From Selenomonas sp. (GTDB lineage: Bacteria > Bacillota > Negativicutes > Selenomonadales > Selenomonadaceae), in the NCBI GenBank assembly GCA_015265235.1, contig JABZYJ010000118.1, forward strand, positions 1 through 5,748: a DNA stretch of 5,748 nt, written 5' to 3'. The notes beneath the pieces were generated by a model, which made no database searches, had not been told where the DNA came from, and saw only the letters and a list, made by a program, of their open reading frames with translations. The translations under genes were made by a program, and so were the position numbers. This document shows, piece by piece, positions 1 through 5,748 of the stretch (its first letter is position 1; every line of letters begins with the position of its first letter).

Positions 1-1675
1 GTCGGCGATGGCGTTCGGTTTTGATCCCGACCTCTCAACGTGGAGCCCGTTCCATGGAGCGGCGTATGCCGTCATCGAGGCCGTGGCGAAGATCGTCGCT
101 GTCGGCGGCAGGGCGGATCAGGTGCGTCTGACGCTGCAGGAGTACTTTGAGCGGCTTGGCACGGATCCCGATAAGTGGGGCAAGCCATTTGCGGCGCTCC
201 TCGGCGCGCTGCGCGCCCAGCATGAGCTCGGGATTCCTGCCATTGGCGGCAAGGACTCGATGTCCGGCACGTTCGAGCAGCTGAATGTCCCGCCGACGCT
301 TGTCGCCTTTGCGGTGGCGACCGTGCCTGCGGATAAGGTGCTCTCACCGGAGTTCAAATACCCCGGCAACCGTGTCATCATGATTCCCGTTCCGTGTGAC
401 ATGCAGGATCTGCCCGTCTTTGAGCGTCTGCGCAAGAACTTTGCAAAGGTGCATGAGCTGATCCACGGACAGAAAGTGTTCTCCGCGCAGAGCGTCGGCC
501 GCGGCGGCGTTGCGGCGGCACTCTCGAAGATGTGCCTCGGCAACAACCTCGGCTTTAAGTTTACGACCTATATTCCGCAGGACGATCTCTTTAAGCCGCT
601 CTATGGCACGATTCTGCTCGAGGTGGCATCCTCGTTCGACCTCAATGCGAACCTCGCGGGCATGGGCGCGGTCGAGATCGGTGTCACGCGCGACGTGCCG
701 AGCATCATCACGGATCTCGACACCATTGTGCTCGCCGATGTCAAGACGGCGTACACTGAGCCGCTCGAAAAGATCTTCCCGACGGCGGTGCAGCATACGC
801 ATCGTCAGATCGATCGCCCGACCTTTGCACCCTATACGAAGGGGAAGCATAAGGGCAGCGGGCTCAAGATTGCAAAACCGCGCGTCTGCATCCCCGTGTT
901 CCCGGGGACGAACTGCGAGTACGACTCGGCACGTGCGTGGGAGCGCGTCGGCGCGAAGCCTGAGATCATGGTCGTGCGCAACCTCACGCCGCAGGCGGTC
1001 GAGGAGACGGTGACGGCGATGGCGGAGGCAATCAAGCGCGCGCAGATCCTCATGCTGCCGGGCGGGTTCAGCGGCGGTGACGAGCCTGATGGGACGGGCA
1101 AGTTCATCGCGGCGATGTTCCGCGCGCCGCAGATTGCCGAGGCAGTACATCGACTCCTGCACGATCACGACGGTCTGATCCTCGGGATATGCAACGGTTT
1201 CCAAGCACTCCTGAAGCTCGGCCTCCTGCCCTACGGCGAGATTACGGATCTCGACGAGAATACGCCGACCCTGACGTACAACAACATCGGGCGGCATGTC
1301 TCGCAGACCGTGCGTGTGCGCGTCGCATCGAATCTCTCGCCGTGGCTCTCGGGCGTGGATGTCGGCGATACGCATACACTGGCGGTATCGCACGGCGAGG
1401 GGCGGTTCTATGCGGATGCTCGCACGGTGGCGGCACTGCGTGTACGTGGGCAGATCGCCACGCAGTACGTGAACGAGAAGGGCGAGCCGACGCTCGATCA
1501 GCCGTACAATCCGAACGGCGCGGTCAACGCCATCGAGGGCATCACGAGCCCCGACGGACGCATCTACGGGCGCATGGCACACGCCGAGCGCATTGGACCC
1601 AATATTGGCATGAATGTACCCGGTGAGATGAATCAGATGATCTTCGAGTCGGGCGCAGGATATTTTATACGATAA
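1..1675 (+). CDS. purL: Phosphoribosylformylglycinamidine (FGAM) synthase, C-terminal part (5' truncated by window edge)
   Basis: The product makes FGAM from FGAR, ATP and glutamine, the fourth step of de novo purine synthesis, in the cytosol. The frame is open from base 2 and the ATG at 8 is internal, so the true start lies to the left. About 557 residues are visible of a protein that is usually 1,200-1,300 residues in the single-chain family, so roughly the last 45% is here. Counting from Met at base 8, residues 1-290 are the end of the synthetase part (AIRS/PurM-like fold), with the conserved GGKDSMSGTF at 80-89. Residues 291-555 are the class I glutamine amidotransferase domain. It shows FPGTNCEYDSARAW (298-311), LPGGFSGGDEPDG (350-362), the nucleophile Cys395 in GICNGFQ, SHGEGRFY (461-468) and the probable catalytic His525/Glu527 in MAHAER. 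The end, GYFIR, is followed by TAA. The domain looks intact. Being single-chain, it would not need separate PurQ and PurS subunits. Identification is very secure; the gene may belong to a pur operon extending left, which cannot be seen. Confidence 0.97.
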   Translation, partial: SAMAFGFDPDLSTWSPFHGAAYAVIEAVAKIVAVGGRADQVRLTLQEYFERLGTDPDKWGKPFAALLGALRAQHELGIPAIGGKDSMSGTFEQLNVPPTLVAFAVATVPADKVLSPEFKYPGNRVIMIPVPCDMQDLPVFERLRKNFAKVHELIHGQKVFSAQSVGRGGVAAALSKMCLGNNLGFKFTTYIPQDDLFKPLYGTILLEVASSFDLNANLAGMGAVEIGVTRDVPSIITDLDTIVLADVKTAYTEPLEKIFPTAVQHTHRQIDRPTFAPYTKGKHKGSGLKIAKPRVCIPVFPGTNCEYDSARAWERVGAKPEIMVVRNLTPQAVEETVTAMAEAIKRAQILMLPGGFSGGDEPDGTGKFIAAMFRAPQIAEAVHRLLHDHDGLILGICNGFQALLKLGLLPYGEITDLDENTPTLTYNNIGRHVSQTVRVRVASNLSPWLSGVDVGDTHTLAVSHGEGRFYADARTVAALRVRGQIATQYVNEKGEPTLDQPYNPNGAVNAIEGITSPDGRIYGRMAHAERIGPNIGMNVPGEMNQMIFESGAGYFIR

Positions 1676-1691
1676 AAGACGAAAAACATTC

Positions 1692-1709
1692 CTCCCTCGT
1701 TTTAGGGAG
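1692..1709. terminator. Weak stem-loop just after purL
   Basis: CTCCCT (1692-1697) and AGGGAG (1704-1709) can pair with a 6-nt loop, 16 nt after the purL stop codon. On the + strand no T-run follows, so it is a poor terminator for purL. On the - strand the stem is followed after four bases by five Ts, so it could weakly stop read-through from the troABCD side. The right arm includes the left tip of the first repeat element (from 1706) and part of its TTAG flank, so the hairpin may simply be a chance product of that insertion. Confidence 0.25.
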
Positions 1710-1861
1710 TACGGATAAAACAGTCCTTCAGATTGGTGTAAATGTTTCGTCCGACAGGGAGGAAAACCGAATGCGGAGTGATGCTCTGCACTAGATTTCC
1801 GCCGAAGTGCGGGCAAAGAGATGTACTAAGATGCCAGTGCTGAGTGGATATCCGTGTTTCC
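1706..1861. mobile_element. Diverged MITE-like palindromic element, copy 1
   Basis: This non-coding element of about 156 bp aligns along its whole length with the element at 1959-2119. Shared blocks include GGATAAAA against TGATAAAA near the left end, CAGATTGG, TTTCGTCCGA, GGAAAACCG, TGCTCTG, TTTCCGCCGAAGT, CGGGC and GTGCTGA. The left tip follows TTAG (1702-1705), the same tetranucleotide that flanks the other copy. The right flank reads TTTC, so the target duplication is decayed or the right boundary is slightly off. The ends form an imperfect inverted repeat: GGAGTACGGATA on the left, and GGAAACACGGATA when the right end is read in reverse. The element can fold on itself. It encodes no transposase and would depend on one elsewhere in the genome. 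It lies between the purL stop codon and the terminator at 1880, so it should be transcribed in the purL 3' untranslated region. The worn ends suggest it is older than the second copy. Confidence 0.72.
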
Positions 1862-1879
1862 TTTCATCCGTTGGACTAG

Positions 1880-1911
1880 AAAGCGCAGGAAAGCGATTTC
1901 CTGCGCTTTTT
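1880..1911 (+). terminator. Rho-independent terminator of purL, possibly shared with the convergent operon
   Basis: A perfect 13-bp stem (AAAGCGCAGGAAA at 1880-1892 with its complement at 1897-1909) closes a GCGA tetraloop and runs straight into five Ts (1907-1911). This is a textbook intrinsic terminator for + strand transcripts. It lies 205 nt after the purL stop, and most of that distance is repeat element copy 1. On the - strand the stem is followed only by TTTCTAG, so it would work less well for the metal transporter operon. Without the 161-bp MITE and its duplicated TTAG, the hairpin would begin about 45 nt after the troD stop, so it may originally have served both units. Confidence 0.9.
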
Positions 1912-1954
1912 GTATGGATGGTCTTCGGCGGTTCGTCATATCGGCGGCATTGTC
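1912..1954. other. Short spacer between terminator and MITE copy 2
   Basis: These 43 bp are the remaining ancestral spacer between the converging operons. I see no gene, promoter or element here beyond two TCGGCGG direct copies (1925-1931 and 1940-1946, approximate) that look like chance. Confidence 0.4.
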
Positions 1955-1958
1955 TTAG

Positions 1959-2119
1959 GGAATCACTGATAAAATGAAGCCCGTCAGATTGGCGTAGATT
2001 TTTTCGTCCGAACAAGGTGGAAAACCGGACGCAGAGTGGTGCTCTGTGGAGGATTTTCCGCCGAAGTACGGGCAAAAAAGATGCGTCAAGATGATGGTGC
2101 TGAATTTATCAGTGATTCC
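1959..2119. mobile_element. MITE copy 2, intact ends with TTAG target-site duplication
   Basis: This 161-bp non-autonomous element has perfect 15-bp terminal inverted repeats: GGAATCACTGATAAA at 1959-1973 and its exact complement at 2105-2119. It is flanked on both sides by TTAG (1955-1958 and 2120-2123), the mark of a 4-bp target duplication on transposition. Transposons of the IS5 group are known to duplicate YTAR-type tetranucleotides, so an IS5-like transposase is the likely mobiliser; that family link is inference. The interior is also palindromic. A T6 run (around 1998-2003) faces an A6 run in the right arm, GTCCG faces CGGGC, GGTGGAAAACC faces GGATTTTCCGCC, and CAGAG/CTCTG close a five-base TGGTG loop at the centre. 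Most of the element can therefore form one long imperfect hairpin as single-stranded DNA or RNA. No transposase is encoded. The right-hand TTAG contains the troD stop codon (TAA on the - strand). Confidence 0.9.
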
Positions 2120-3220
2120 TTAGATGAAATATCGTTCGCAGAGCGCCTTGTACGCCGCCGCCCCCGTATCGGTCAGCAGATAGTAGCGGCCCGCGCGATG
2201 GAGGAGGTGCTGATCGATCAGCTCGCGGCTGACGCGGCGCACCTTCGATGCACTCCATTTCAGATGGTCGCCAATCTCGTTCGCGTGGTTTTCTGCACTC
2301 TCAACGCGTTCTGCCGTGTGTCTGCCGATGTGGAGCAGGAAGAGGTCGCGCTGCATCTGCCACATACTTCTTTTGCGACGGATGTATGTCGTGACAGCCC
2401 CCTTTGGCCCCATGAGCAGGGCAAGCAGGTAGACAAGCATATTTATGACCGCGCACAGCCCTGCAATCGAGGCATTCATATGCACGGCAAGCGCGTAGCC
2501 GAGCGCGGAGTTTGCCATGCTGACGAGGAGGGCGAGAAGGAGTGTGTGCGACAGATGCTTTGTAAAGAGCAGAGCCGCCGCACCGGGGGCGATGAAAAAC
2601 GAGATGACGAGAATCGCACCGACCGCGTCGAATGCTGCGACCGTTGTGAGCGAGGTGAGCGACATAAAGGCGTAGAAGAGGATGCCCGTCGGTACACCGA
2701 TGAGCCGTGCGTATTCGCCGTCAAACGCGGAGACCTTGAGCTCCTTGTAGAACACGGTGATAAACACTGCAATCAGGAGGGCGAGCCCGCCCATCTTGAG
2801 CGCGGCAGCGGGAATCTCCATGCCGCCGATCTCGACCGTGTTCAGCCCTGCATAGATGACTTCGCCCATGAGTACCATGTCGGTATCGAGGTGGGCATTC
2901 CCCGCATATTTGCTGATGAGAATGACGGCGAGCGCAAAAAGCAGGGGAAAGATGACACCGATCGCATCGTCGTATTTGACAAGGCGCGTTTTGCCGAGCA
3001 GCTCGACGAGGGACACCGTGACAACACCCATGAGCGCCGCACCGAAGAGCAGCCACGGCGAGCCGAGGTCATGCGTTACGAAGAAAGCGAGCACGATGCC
3101 GAGCAGAACGGTGTGGCTGATTGCGTCCGCCATCATGGAGAGACGGCGCAGGATGAGGAATACGCCGAGCGGTGCGCACGCTGCCGCCGTCAGCAGGAGT
3201 ACGAGCAGTGCATCATCCAT
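2120..3220 (-). CDS. troD: Manganese/zinc ABC transporter permease with C-terminal winged-helix domain (TroD/MntC type)
   Basis: This is the second membrane subunit of the metal importer, 366 residues, of the ABC-3 permease family. Residues 1 to about 272 are very hydrophobic, with some eight or nine membrane segments. They carry the family landmarks LSMMADAISHTVLLGI (27-42), FYKELKVSAFDGEYARLIGVP (157-177, the cytoplasmic coupling loop) and AVGAILVISFFIAPGAAA (199-216). A basic stretch (IRRKRS, 280-285) leads to a soluble domain at about 288-360. This domain reads as a winged helix: first helix RDLFLLHI, then NEIGDHL (314-320), recognition-type helix SASKVRRVSRELIDQHLL (323-340) and wing AGRYYLLTDTG (343-353). 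It resembles the DNA-binding half of DtxR/MntR, but the protein ends at residue 366, before their metal-binding and dimerisation part. Similar fusions are known in this family (B. subtilis MntC, Chlamydia YtgCR). GGAGG seven bases upstream supports the start, which overlaps the upstream permease gene by 8 nt. The symbol follows similarity and gene order; substrate is not proven. Confidence 0.93.
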   Translation of the reverse strand: MDDALLVLLLTAAACAPLGVFLILRRLSMMADAISHTVLLGIVLAFFVTHDLGSPWLLFGAALMGVVTVSLVELLGKTRLVKYDDAIGVIFPLLFALAVILISKYAGNAHLDTDMVLMGEVIYAGLNTVEIGGMEIPAAALKMGGLALLIAVFITVFYKELKVSAFDGEYARLIGVPTGILFYAFMSLTSLTTVAAFDAVGAILVISFFIAPGAAALLFTKHLSHTLLLALLVSMANSALGYALAVHMNASIAGLCAVINMLVYLLALLMGPKGAVTTYIRRKRSMWQMQRDLFLLHIGRHTAERVESAENHANEIGDHLKWSASKVRRVSRELIDQHLLHRAGRYYLLTDTGAAAYKALCERYFI

Positions 3221-4088
3221 GTGTGCGCCTCCGTTTCAACACGCTGCCGAGGATGCCCTTTGTTCCGAAAACAATCGAAAAAAAGGCAATCAGCGAGGCG
3301 ACAAGGATGATGGACGGTCCTGTTGACATTCCCTGTTCGAGCGTGCTGATGTACGTTCCGACGAGCGCGGAGACCGCACCGATGAGACTGCTCAGCAGGA
3401 GCACGCGTGCAAAGTTGTTCGACCACTGATTTGCCGCAACGCAGGGGATAATGAGGAAGGAGCTGATGAGGATTGCGCCGACCGCCTTGATCCCGATGCC
3501 GATGACGGCAATCGTCATGACGAGCAGGAGAAGGTTCAGCAGGCGGCAGGGCAGTCCGACGACCTCGGCATACTCCGCGTCAAAGACGAAGAGTTTCAGC
3601 TCCTTGTAAAAGAGCAGCAGGAGTGTGAGCACGAGGGCGGAGATGGCGGCGATCAGCAGGACATCCGCCTCGAGCATGTACGCCGCCTGTCCGAAGATGT
3701 ACGTCCCGAGTCCCGCCTGTGACGCGCCCGCGTAGTCGGGATTTCCTTGGATAAAACTCTTGAGTGCCATACCAAGACCGAAGAAGCCCGAGAGGAAGAT
3801 TGCGAGATTTGCATCGAGCCCCAGACGCTTGTCCCTGTGCGCGAGCTGGATGAGCGCGTAGCTTGCCGCACCTGCCAGAATTGCTCCCGCGAGGAGGATG
3901 ACGGGGCTGCGTGTCGCGAATGCCATGTAGGCAAGGATGATGCCGGGGAAGGTCGAGTGCCCAATCGCATCGCCGATGAGGCTCTGCCCCTTGTAGACGC
4001 TGAATGCGCCGACAGGGGCGGCGGCGACGGCGAGGAGAACGCTGCCAAGCGCGACGATCTGAAAGGTGTAGTTCGTCAGAATGTCCAT
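3213..4088 (-). CDS. troC: Manganese/zinc ABC transporter permease (TroC type)
   Basis: This is the first membrane subunit, 291 residues, ABC-3 family, probably pairing with the troD product to form the channel through which the binding protein passes its metal ion. Nearly the whole chain is hydrophobic, with about eight or nine membrane segments. Landmarks include VYKGQSLIGDAIGHSTFPGI (31-50), FYKELKLFVFDAEYAEVVGLP (160-180, the loop expected to touch the ATPase) and GAILISSFLIIPCVAANQ (204-221). It ends in a basic tail (KRRRTHG) without the soluble extension seen in its partner. The length is normal for the family. The ATG follows the ATPase stop codon after only 3 nt, and AAGGAG lies six bases ahead of it inside the end of the ATPase gene, so translation is probably coupled. 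Its own TGA overlaps the start of the next permease gene. The fold and role are secure; whether manganese, zinc or iron is the main substrate cannot be told from this subunit. Confidence 0.95.
   Translation of the reverse strand: MDILTNYTFQIVALGSVLLAVAAAPVGAFSVYKGQSLIGDAIGHSTFPGIILAYMAFATRSPVILLAGAILAGAASYALIQLAHRDKRLGLDANLAIFLSGFFGLGMALKSFIQGNPDYAGASQAGLGTYIFGQAAYMLEADVLLIAAISALVLTLLLLFYKELKLFVFDAEYAEVVGLPCRLLNLLLLVMTIAVIGIGIKAVGAILISSFLIIPCVAANQWSNNFARVLLLSSLIGAVSALVGTYISTLEQGMSTGPSIILVASLIAFFSIVFGTKGILGSVLKRRRTHG
3228..3232 (-). promoter_or_regulatory. Ribosome binding site of the second permease gene
   Basis: GGAGG (read on the - strand) lies seven bases before the ATG at 3218-3220 and inside the last codons of the upstream permease gene. 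It fixes the start that gives the 8-nt overlap (3213-3220), in which the stop of one gene lies within the start region of the next, so the two permeases are likely made in a coupled, balanced way. Confidence 0.75.
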
Positions 4089-4091
4089 CGC

Positions 4092-4814
4092 TCACTCCTT
4101 CACGCGGTAGGCGCGCGCGAGTGCCGCCTCCTTATCGATGCCTGCGAGATAGCCCGATGCCTTTACCGTGCGGTTCAGCACGACGAGATAGTCGAAATAG
4201 GCATCGAGCGTGCTGAGATCGTGGTGGACGGCGATGACCGTGCGCTTTTCTTTCTGTAAATCCATAAACTTGTCCATGATGATGCGTTCCGTCGTCTCAT
4301 CAACGCCCGCAAGCGGCTCATCCATGATGTAGAGCTGTGCGTCCTGCGCGAGTGCGCGCGCGATAAAGACCCGCTGCTTCTGCCCCCCCGAGAGCTCCGA
4401 GATCTGACGGTCGGCGAAGTCTGCCATCTTCATCTTGTCGAGTGCCTCCATCGCAAGCGCGCGATCCTCCTTGCCGGGGCGGTGAACGAGCCCCAGATGG
4501 GCATAGCGTCCCATGAGCACAACATCGAAGACCGTCGTTGGGAAGTCCCAGTGCACCGAGCCGCGCTGCGGCACATAGGCGATCTGTTTGTGCACGGCAG
4601 AGAGCGGCTTTCCCCAGAGCAGCACCGCACCCGAGACGGGCTTAAGGAGCCCGAGGATCCCCTTCAGCAGGGTGGATTTGCCCGCGCCGTTCGGCCCTGC
4701 GATCGCACAGCGCACGCACTCCGGCACGTCGAGGTCGATGTCCCAGAGCACGGGGGTATCGCGGTATGCCATTGTGAGATCTTCGATATGTATGACGCTG
4801 TTCGTTCCTTCCAT
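4092..4814 (-). CDS. troB: Manganese/zinc ABC transporter ATP-binding protein (TroB/MntB type)
   Basis: This 240-residue cytoplasmic ATPase drives metal import. All nucleotide-binding motifs are present in order: Walker A GPNGAGKS (40-47), Q-loop Gln83 in YVPQRGSVHWDFP, signature LSGGQKQR (141-148), Walker B LYIMDEP (161-167) with catalytic Glu166, D-loop LAGVD (168-172) and the switch His198 in AVHHDL. The YVPQRxxVxWDFPxTVxDVVxMGRY run around the Q-loop is typical of the manganese/zinc/iron chelate subfamily rather than of amino acid or drug transporters. The ATG at 4814 is 22 nt after the binding-protein stop and has GGAAGG eight bases upstream (4823-4828). It contacts the coupling loops of the two permeases encoded directly downstream. 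Nothing is missing or unusual. Confidence 0.96.
   Translation of the reverse strand: MEGTNSVIHIEDLTMAYRDTPVLWDIDLDVPECVRCAIAGPNGAGKSTLLKGILGLLKPVSGAVLLWGKPLSAVHKQIAYVPQRGSVHWDFPTTVFDVVLMGRYAHLGLVHRPGKEDRALAMEALDKMKMADFADRQISELSGGQKQRVFIARALAQDAQLYIMDEPLAGVDETTERIIMDKFMDLQKEKRTVIAVHHDLSTLDAYFDYLVVLNRTVKASGYLAGIDKEAALARAYRVKE
4095..4100 (-). promoter_or_regulatory. Ribosome binding site of the first permease gene
   Basis: AAGGAG (read on the - strand) lies six bases before the ATG at 4086-4088 and within the last codons of the ATPase gene. With only 3 nt between the two genes, it points to translational coupling. Confidence 0.75.
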
Positions 4815-4836
4815 TCTGCGTCCCTTCCAGCGATGT

Positions 4837-5748
4837 TTATTTCAGGTGCGAAACAATCAGATCGATGTTGCTGCGGTACATCGTGATATAGGTATCGCCC
4901 TTCTGGCCCTCGGGTGCAAGAGAATCCGAGAAGAGCTCATTGCCCTCACCGCCAACAATCTCGACATCGAAGCCCTTCGTCCTGCAGACCTCCTGCAGCT
5001 TCTTCATGCGCTCTGGGTTCGTCGTACTCTCGGCGAATACCGCCTTGACCTTGTGCTCGACAATGTAGTTTGCCGTCTTCTCGATGTCGGCATTCGCAAC
5101 CTCGGAGTCCGTGCTGACCCCCTGCGGCGCGATGACATTCACGTGGTAGCGGTGGGAGAAGTAGTTGAACGCATCGTGCGGCGTGACGAGATTGCGCTGC
5201 CCCTCGGGAATCTGTGCGATCTTCTGTGTGATCTCGGCATCGAGCGCGTCGAGGTCTGCAAGATACTTCTTCAGATTCTCCTGAATCTCCTTTTCATGCG
5301 TGGGGAGCAGCTTGATGAGCTGCGCTGCCGCCTCCTCCGTTGCCTGCTTGTAGAGTGCGACATCAAACCAGAAATGCGGATCGACAATCTTCTTGCCGTC
5401 CTCCTCCATGTAGTTGATGTTTGCATCCGCGAAGTTCTTTGTCACGGCGATGCCCTTCTTCTCAAGCACCTCTGCCATCTTGCCCTCGAAGTGCAGGCCG
5501 TGGTAGAGGAGGAGATCTGCCTTCTTGATCTTCTCAAGGTCGGCTGGCTGTGCGACGTAGAGATGCGGATCCTCACCTGCGGGGATAATCAGCTCGATGT
5601 TCACATAATTGCCCGCGAGCTGCTTTGTCATATCCTGCAAAAATGAGGTTGTGACCGTTACGGTTTTCTTCGTGTCGGCCGCCTTGTCGCCGCCTGTGCC
5701 TCCTCCGCCGCAGCCGACGGCGATCAGTGCCGTAAGGGCAAGAGCGAG
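4837..5748 (-). CDS. troA: Manganese/zinc-binding lipoprotein of the ABC transporter, start beyond right edge (TroA/MntA type)
   Basis: This extracytoplasmic solute-binding protein (cluster A-I, TroA fold) captures the metal ion and delivers it to the permeases. The frame is open to the last base, so the start and the beginning of the signal peptide are missing; 303 residues are visible. The first 12 are hydrophobic and lead into a lipobox-like ALIAVGC, with the putative lipidated Cys at visible residue 13 (5710-5712), then a Gly-rich linker. That Ala rather than Leu sits three residues before the Cys is slightly atypical. Metal ligands can be assigned by family motifs, in visible numbering: His86 in GLHFEGKM, His125 in DPHFWFD, His191 in TPHDAFNYF and Asp275 in LFSDSL. 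DPHLY (60-64) and AESTTNP (239-245) are further family marks. The His/His/His/Asp set matches TroA and B. subtilis MntA more than PsaA, which has Glu at the third site, or zinc-type ZnuA. The His-rich acidic loop common in ZnuA proteins is absent. Manganese is favoured, but zinc remains possible. It is the first visible gene of the operon. Confidence 0.95.
   Translation of the reverse strand, partial: LALALTALIAVGCGGGGTGGDKAADTKKTVTVTTSFLQDMTKQLAGNYVNIELIIPAGEDPHLYVAQPADLEKIKKADLLLYHGLHFEGKMAEVLEKKGIAVTKNFADANINYMEEDGKKIVDPHFWFDVALYKQATEEAAAQLIKLLPTHEKEIQENLKKYLADLDALDAEITQKIAQIPEGQRNLVTPHDAFNYFSHRYHVNVIAPQGVSTDSEVANADIEKTANYIVEHKVKAVFAESTTNPERMKKLQEVCRTKGFDVEIVGGEGNELFSDSLAPEGQKGDTYITMYRSNIDLIVSHLK

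Noticed and set aside
8..1675. purL starting at the ATG at base 8
   Set aside because: The frame is open upstream and the protein lacks more than half of the family length, so this Met is internal.
344..1816. 490-codon open frame antisense to purL, beginning inside MITE copy 1
   Set aside because: It lies opposite a clear purL coding sequence, has Arg-, His- and Asp-rich composition typical of GC-rich shadow frames, and shows no family motif.
1791..2075. Small hypothetical protein of about 94 codons on the - strand across MITE copy 2 and the terminator
   Set aside because: It starts with TTG, has no visible ribosome binding site, and consists of element and terminator sequence; treated as an artefact of the repeat and noted only as a low-interest finding.
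1676..2119. CRISPR array or tandem repeat
   Set aside because: There are only two related units, each about 160 bp, palindromic and separated by a terminator. No short regularly spaced repeats are present.
2105..2150. Truncation of a longer troD by the MITE
   Set aside because: Removing the element and one TTAG restores ATC-TAA followed by sequence with no resemblance to a DtxR-family C-terminus. The stop codon therefore predates the insertion.
2036..3310. 424-codon open frame antisense to troD, beginning inside MITE copy 2
   Set aside because: The product is an implausible string of charged and Cys residues, and the opposite strand carries an unmistakable permease with a good ribosome binding site.
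4837..5640. Binding-protein gene starting at 5640
   Set aside because: The codon there is TTG in the middle of the conserved N-terminal strand (TVTTSFLQDM). The frame continues through a lipobox to the window edge, so the real start is outside.
4588..5646. 352-codon open frame antisense to troB and troA
   Set aside because: It spans two well-supported genes on the other strand, and its Leu/Arg/Asp/Val-rich pattern mirrors their codons.

Overview
The window looks chromosomal, from a moderately GC-rich diderm-type Firmicute. My best guess is the Selenomonas group of the Negativicutes. That guess is an inference from three things: a long single-chain FGAM synthase that carries its own glutaminase domain, a MntA/TroA-type metal uptake operon, and GC-rich third codon positions. 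No taxonomic marker gene is present, so the placement is tentative.

Two convergent transcription units meet in the middle. From the left edge to 1675 (+ strand) lies the C-terminal part of purL, the FGAM synthase of de novo purine synthesis. It contains the end of the synthetase half and a complete glutamine amidotransferase domain with an intact Cys/His/Glu set. From the right edge down to 2120 (- strand) runs a tightly packed four-gene operon in the order binding protein, ATPase, permease, permease (troA-troB-troC-troD type). It encodes an ABC importer for manganese and/or zinc. Gaps are 22 nt and 3 nt, followed by an 8-nt overlap. The promoter, any metal-responsive operator and the N-terminus of the binding protein lie beyond the right edge. 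The second permease carries a C-terminal winged-helix domain of the DtxR/MntR type that stops before the metal-binding region of those repressors.

The 444-bp gap between the two stop codons is the most unusual part. It holds a strong 13-bp-stem terminator (1880-1911) flanked by two related, palindromic, non-coding elements of about 156 bp (1706-1861) and 161 bp (1959-2119). The second has perfect 15-bp terminal inverted repeats and an exact 4-bp target duplication (TTAG), so it is a convincing miniature inverted-repeat transposable element (MITE). Its duplicated target includes the troD stop codon, which is therefore regenerated at the insertion. The first copy is older and diverged, and sits between the purL stop codon and the purL terminator. 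Both elements should be transcribed as long hairpins in the 3' untranslated regions of the two operons.

I see no CRISPR array, tRNA, rRNA, phage gene or defence system. The long open frames antisense to purL, troD and troA are by-products of GC-rich codon use and are not annotated.
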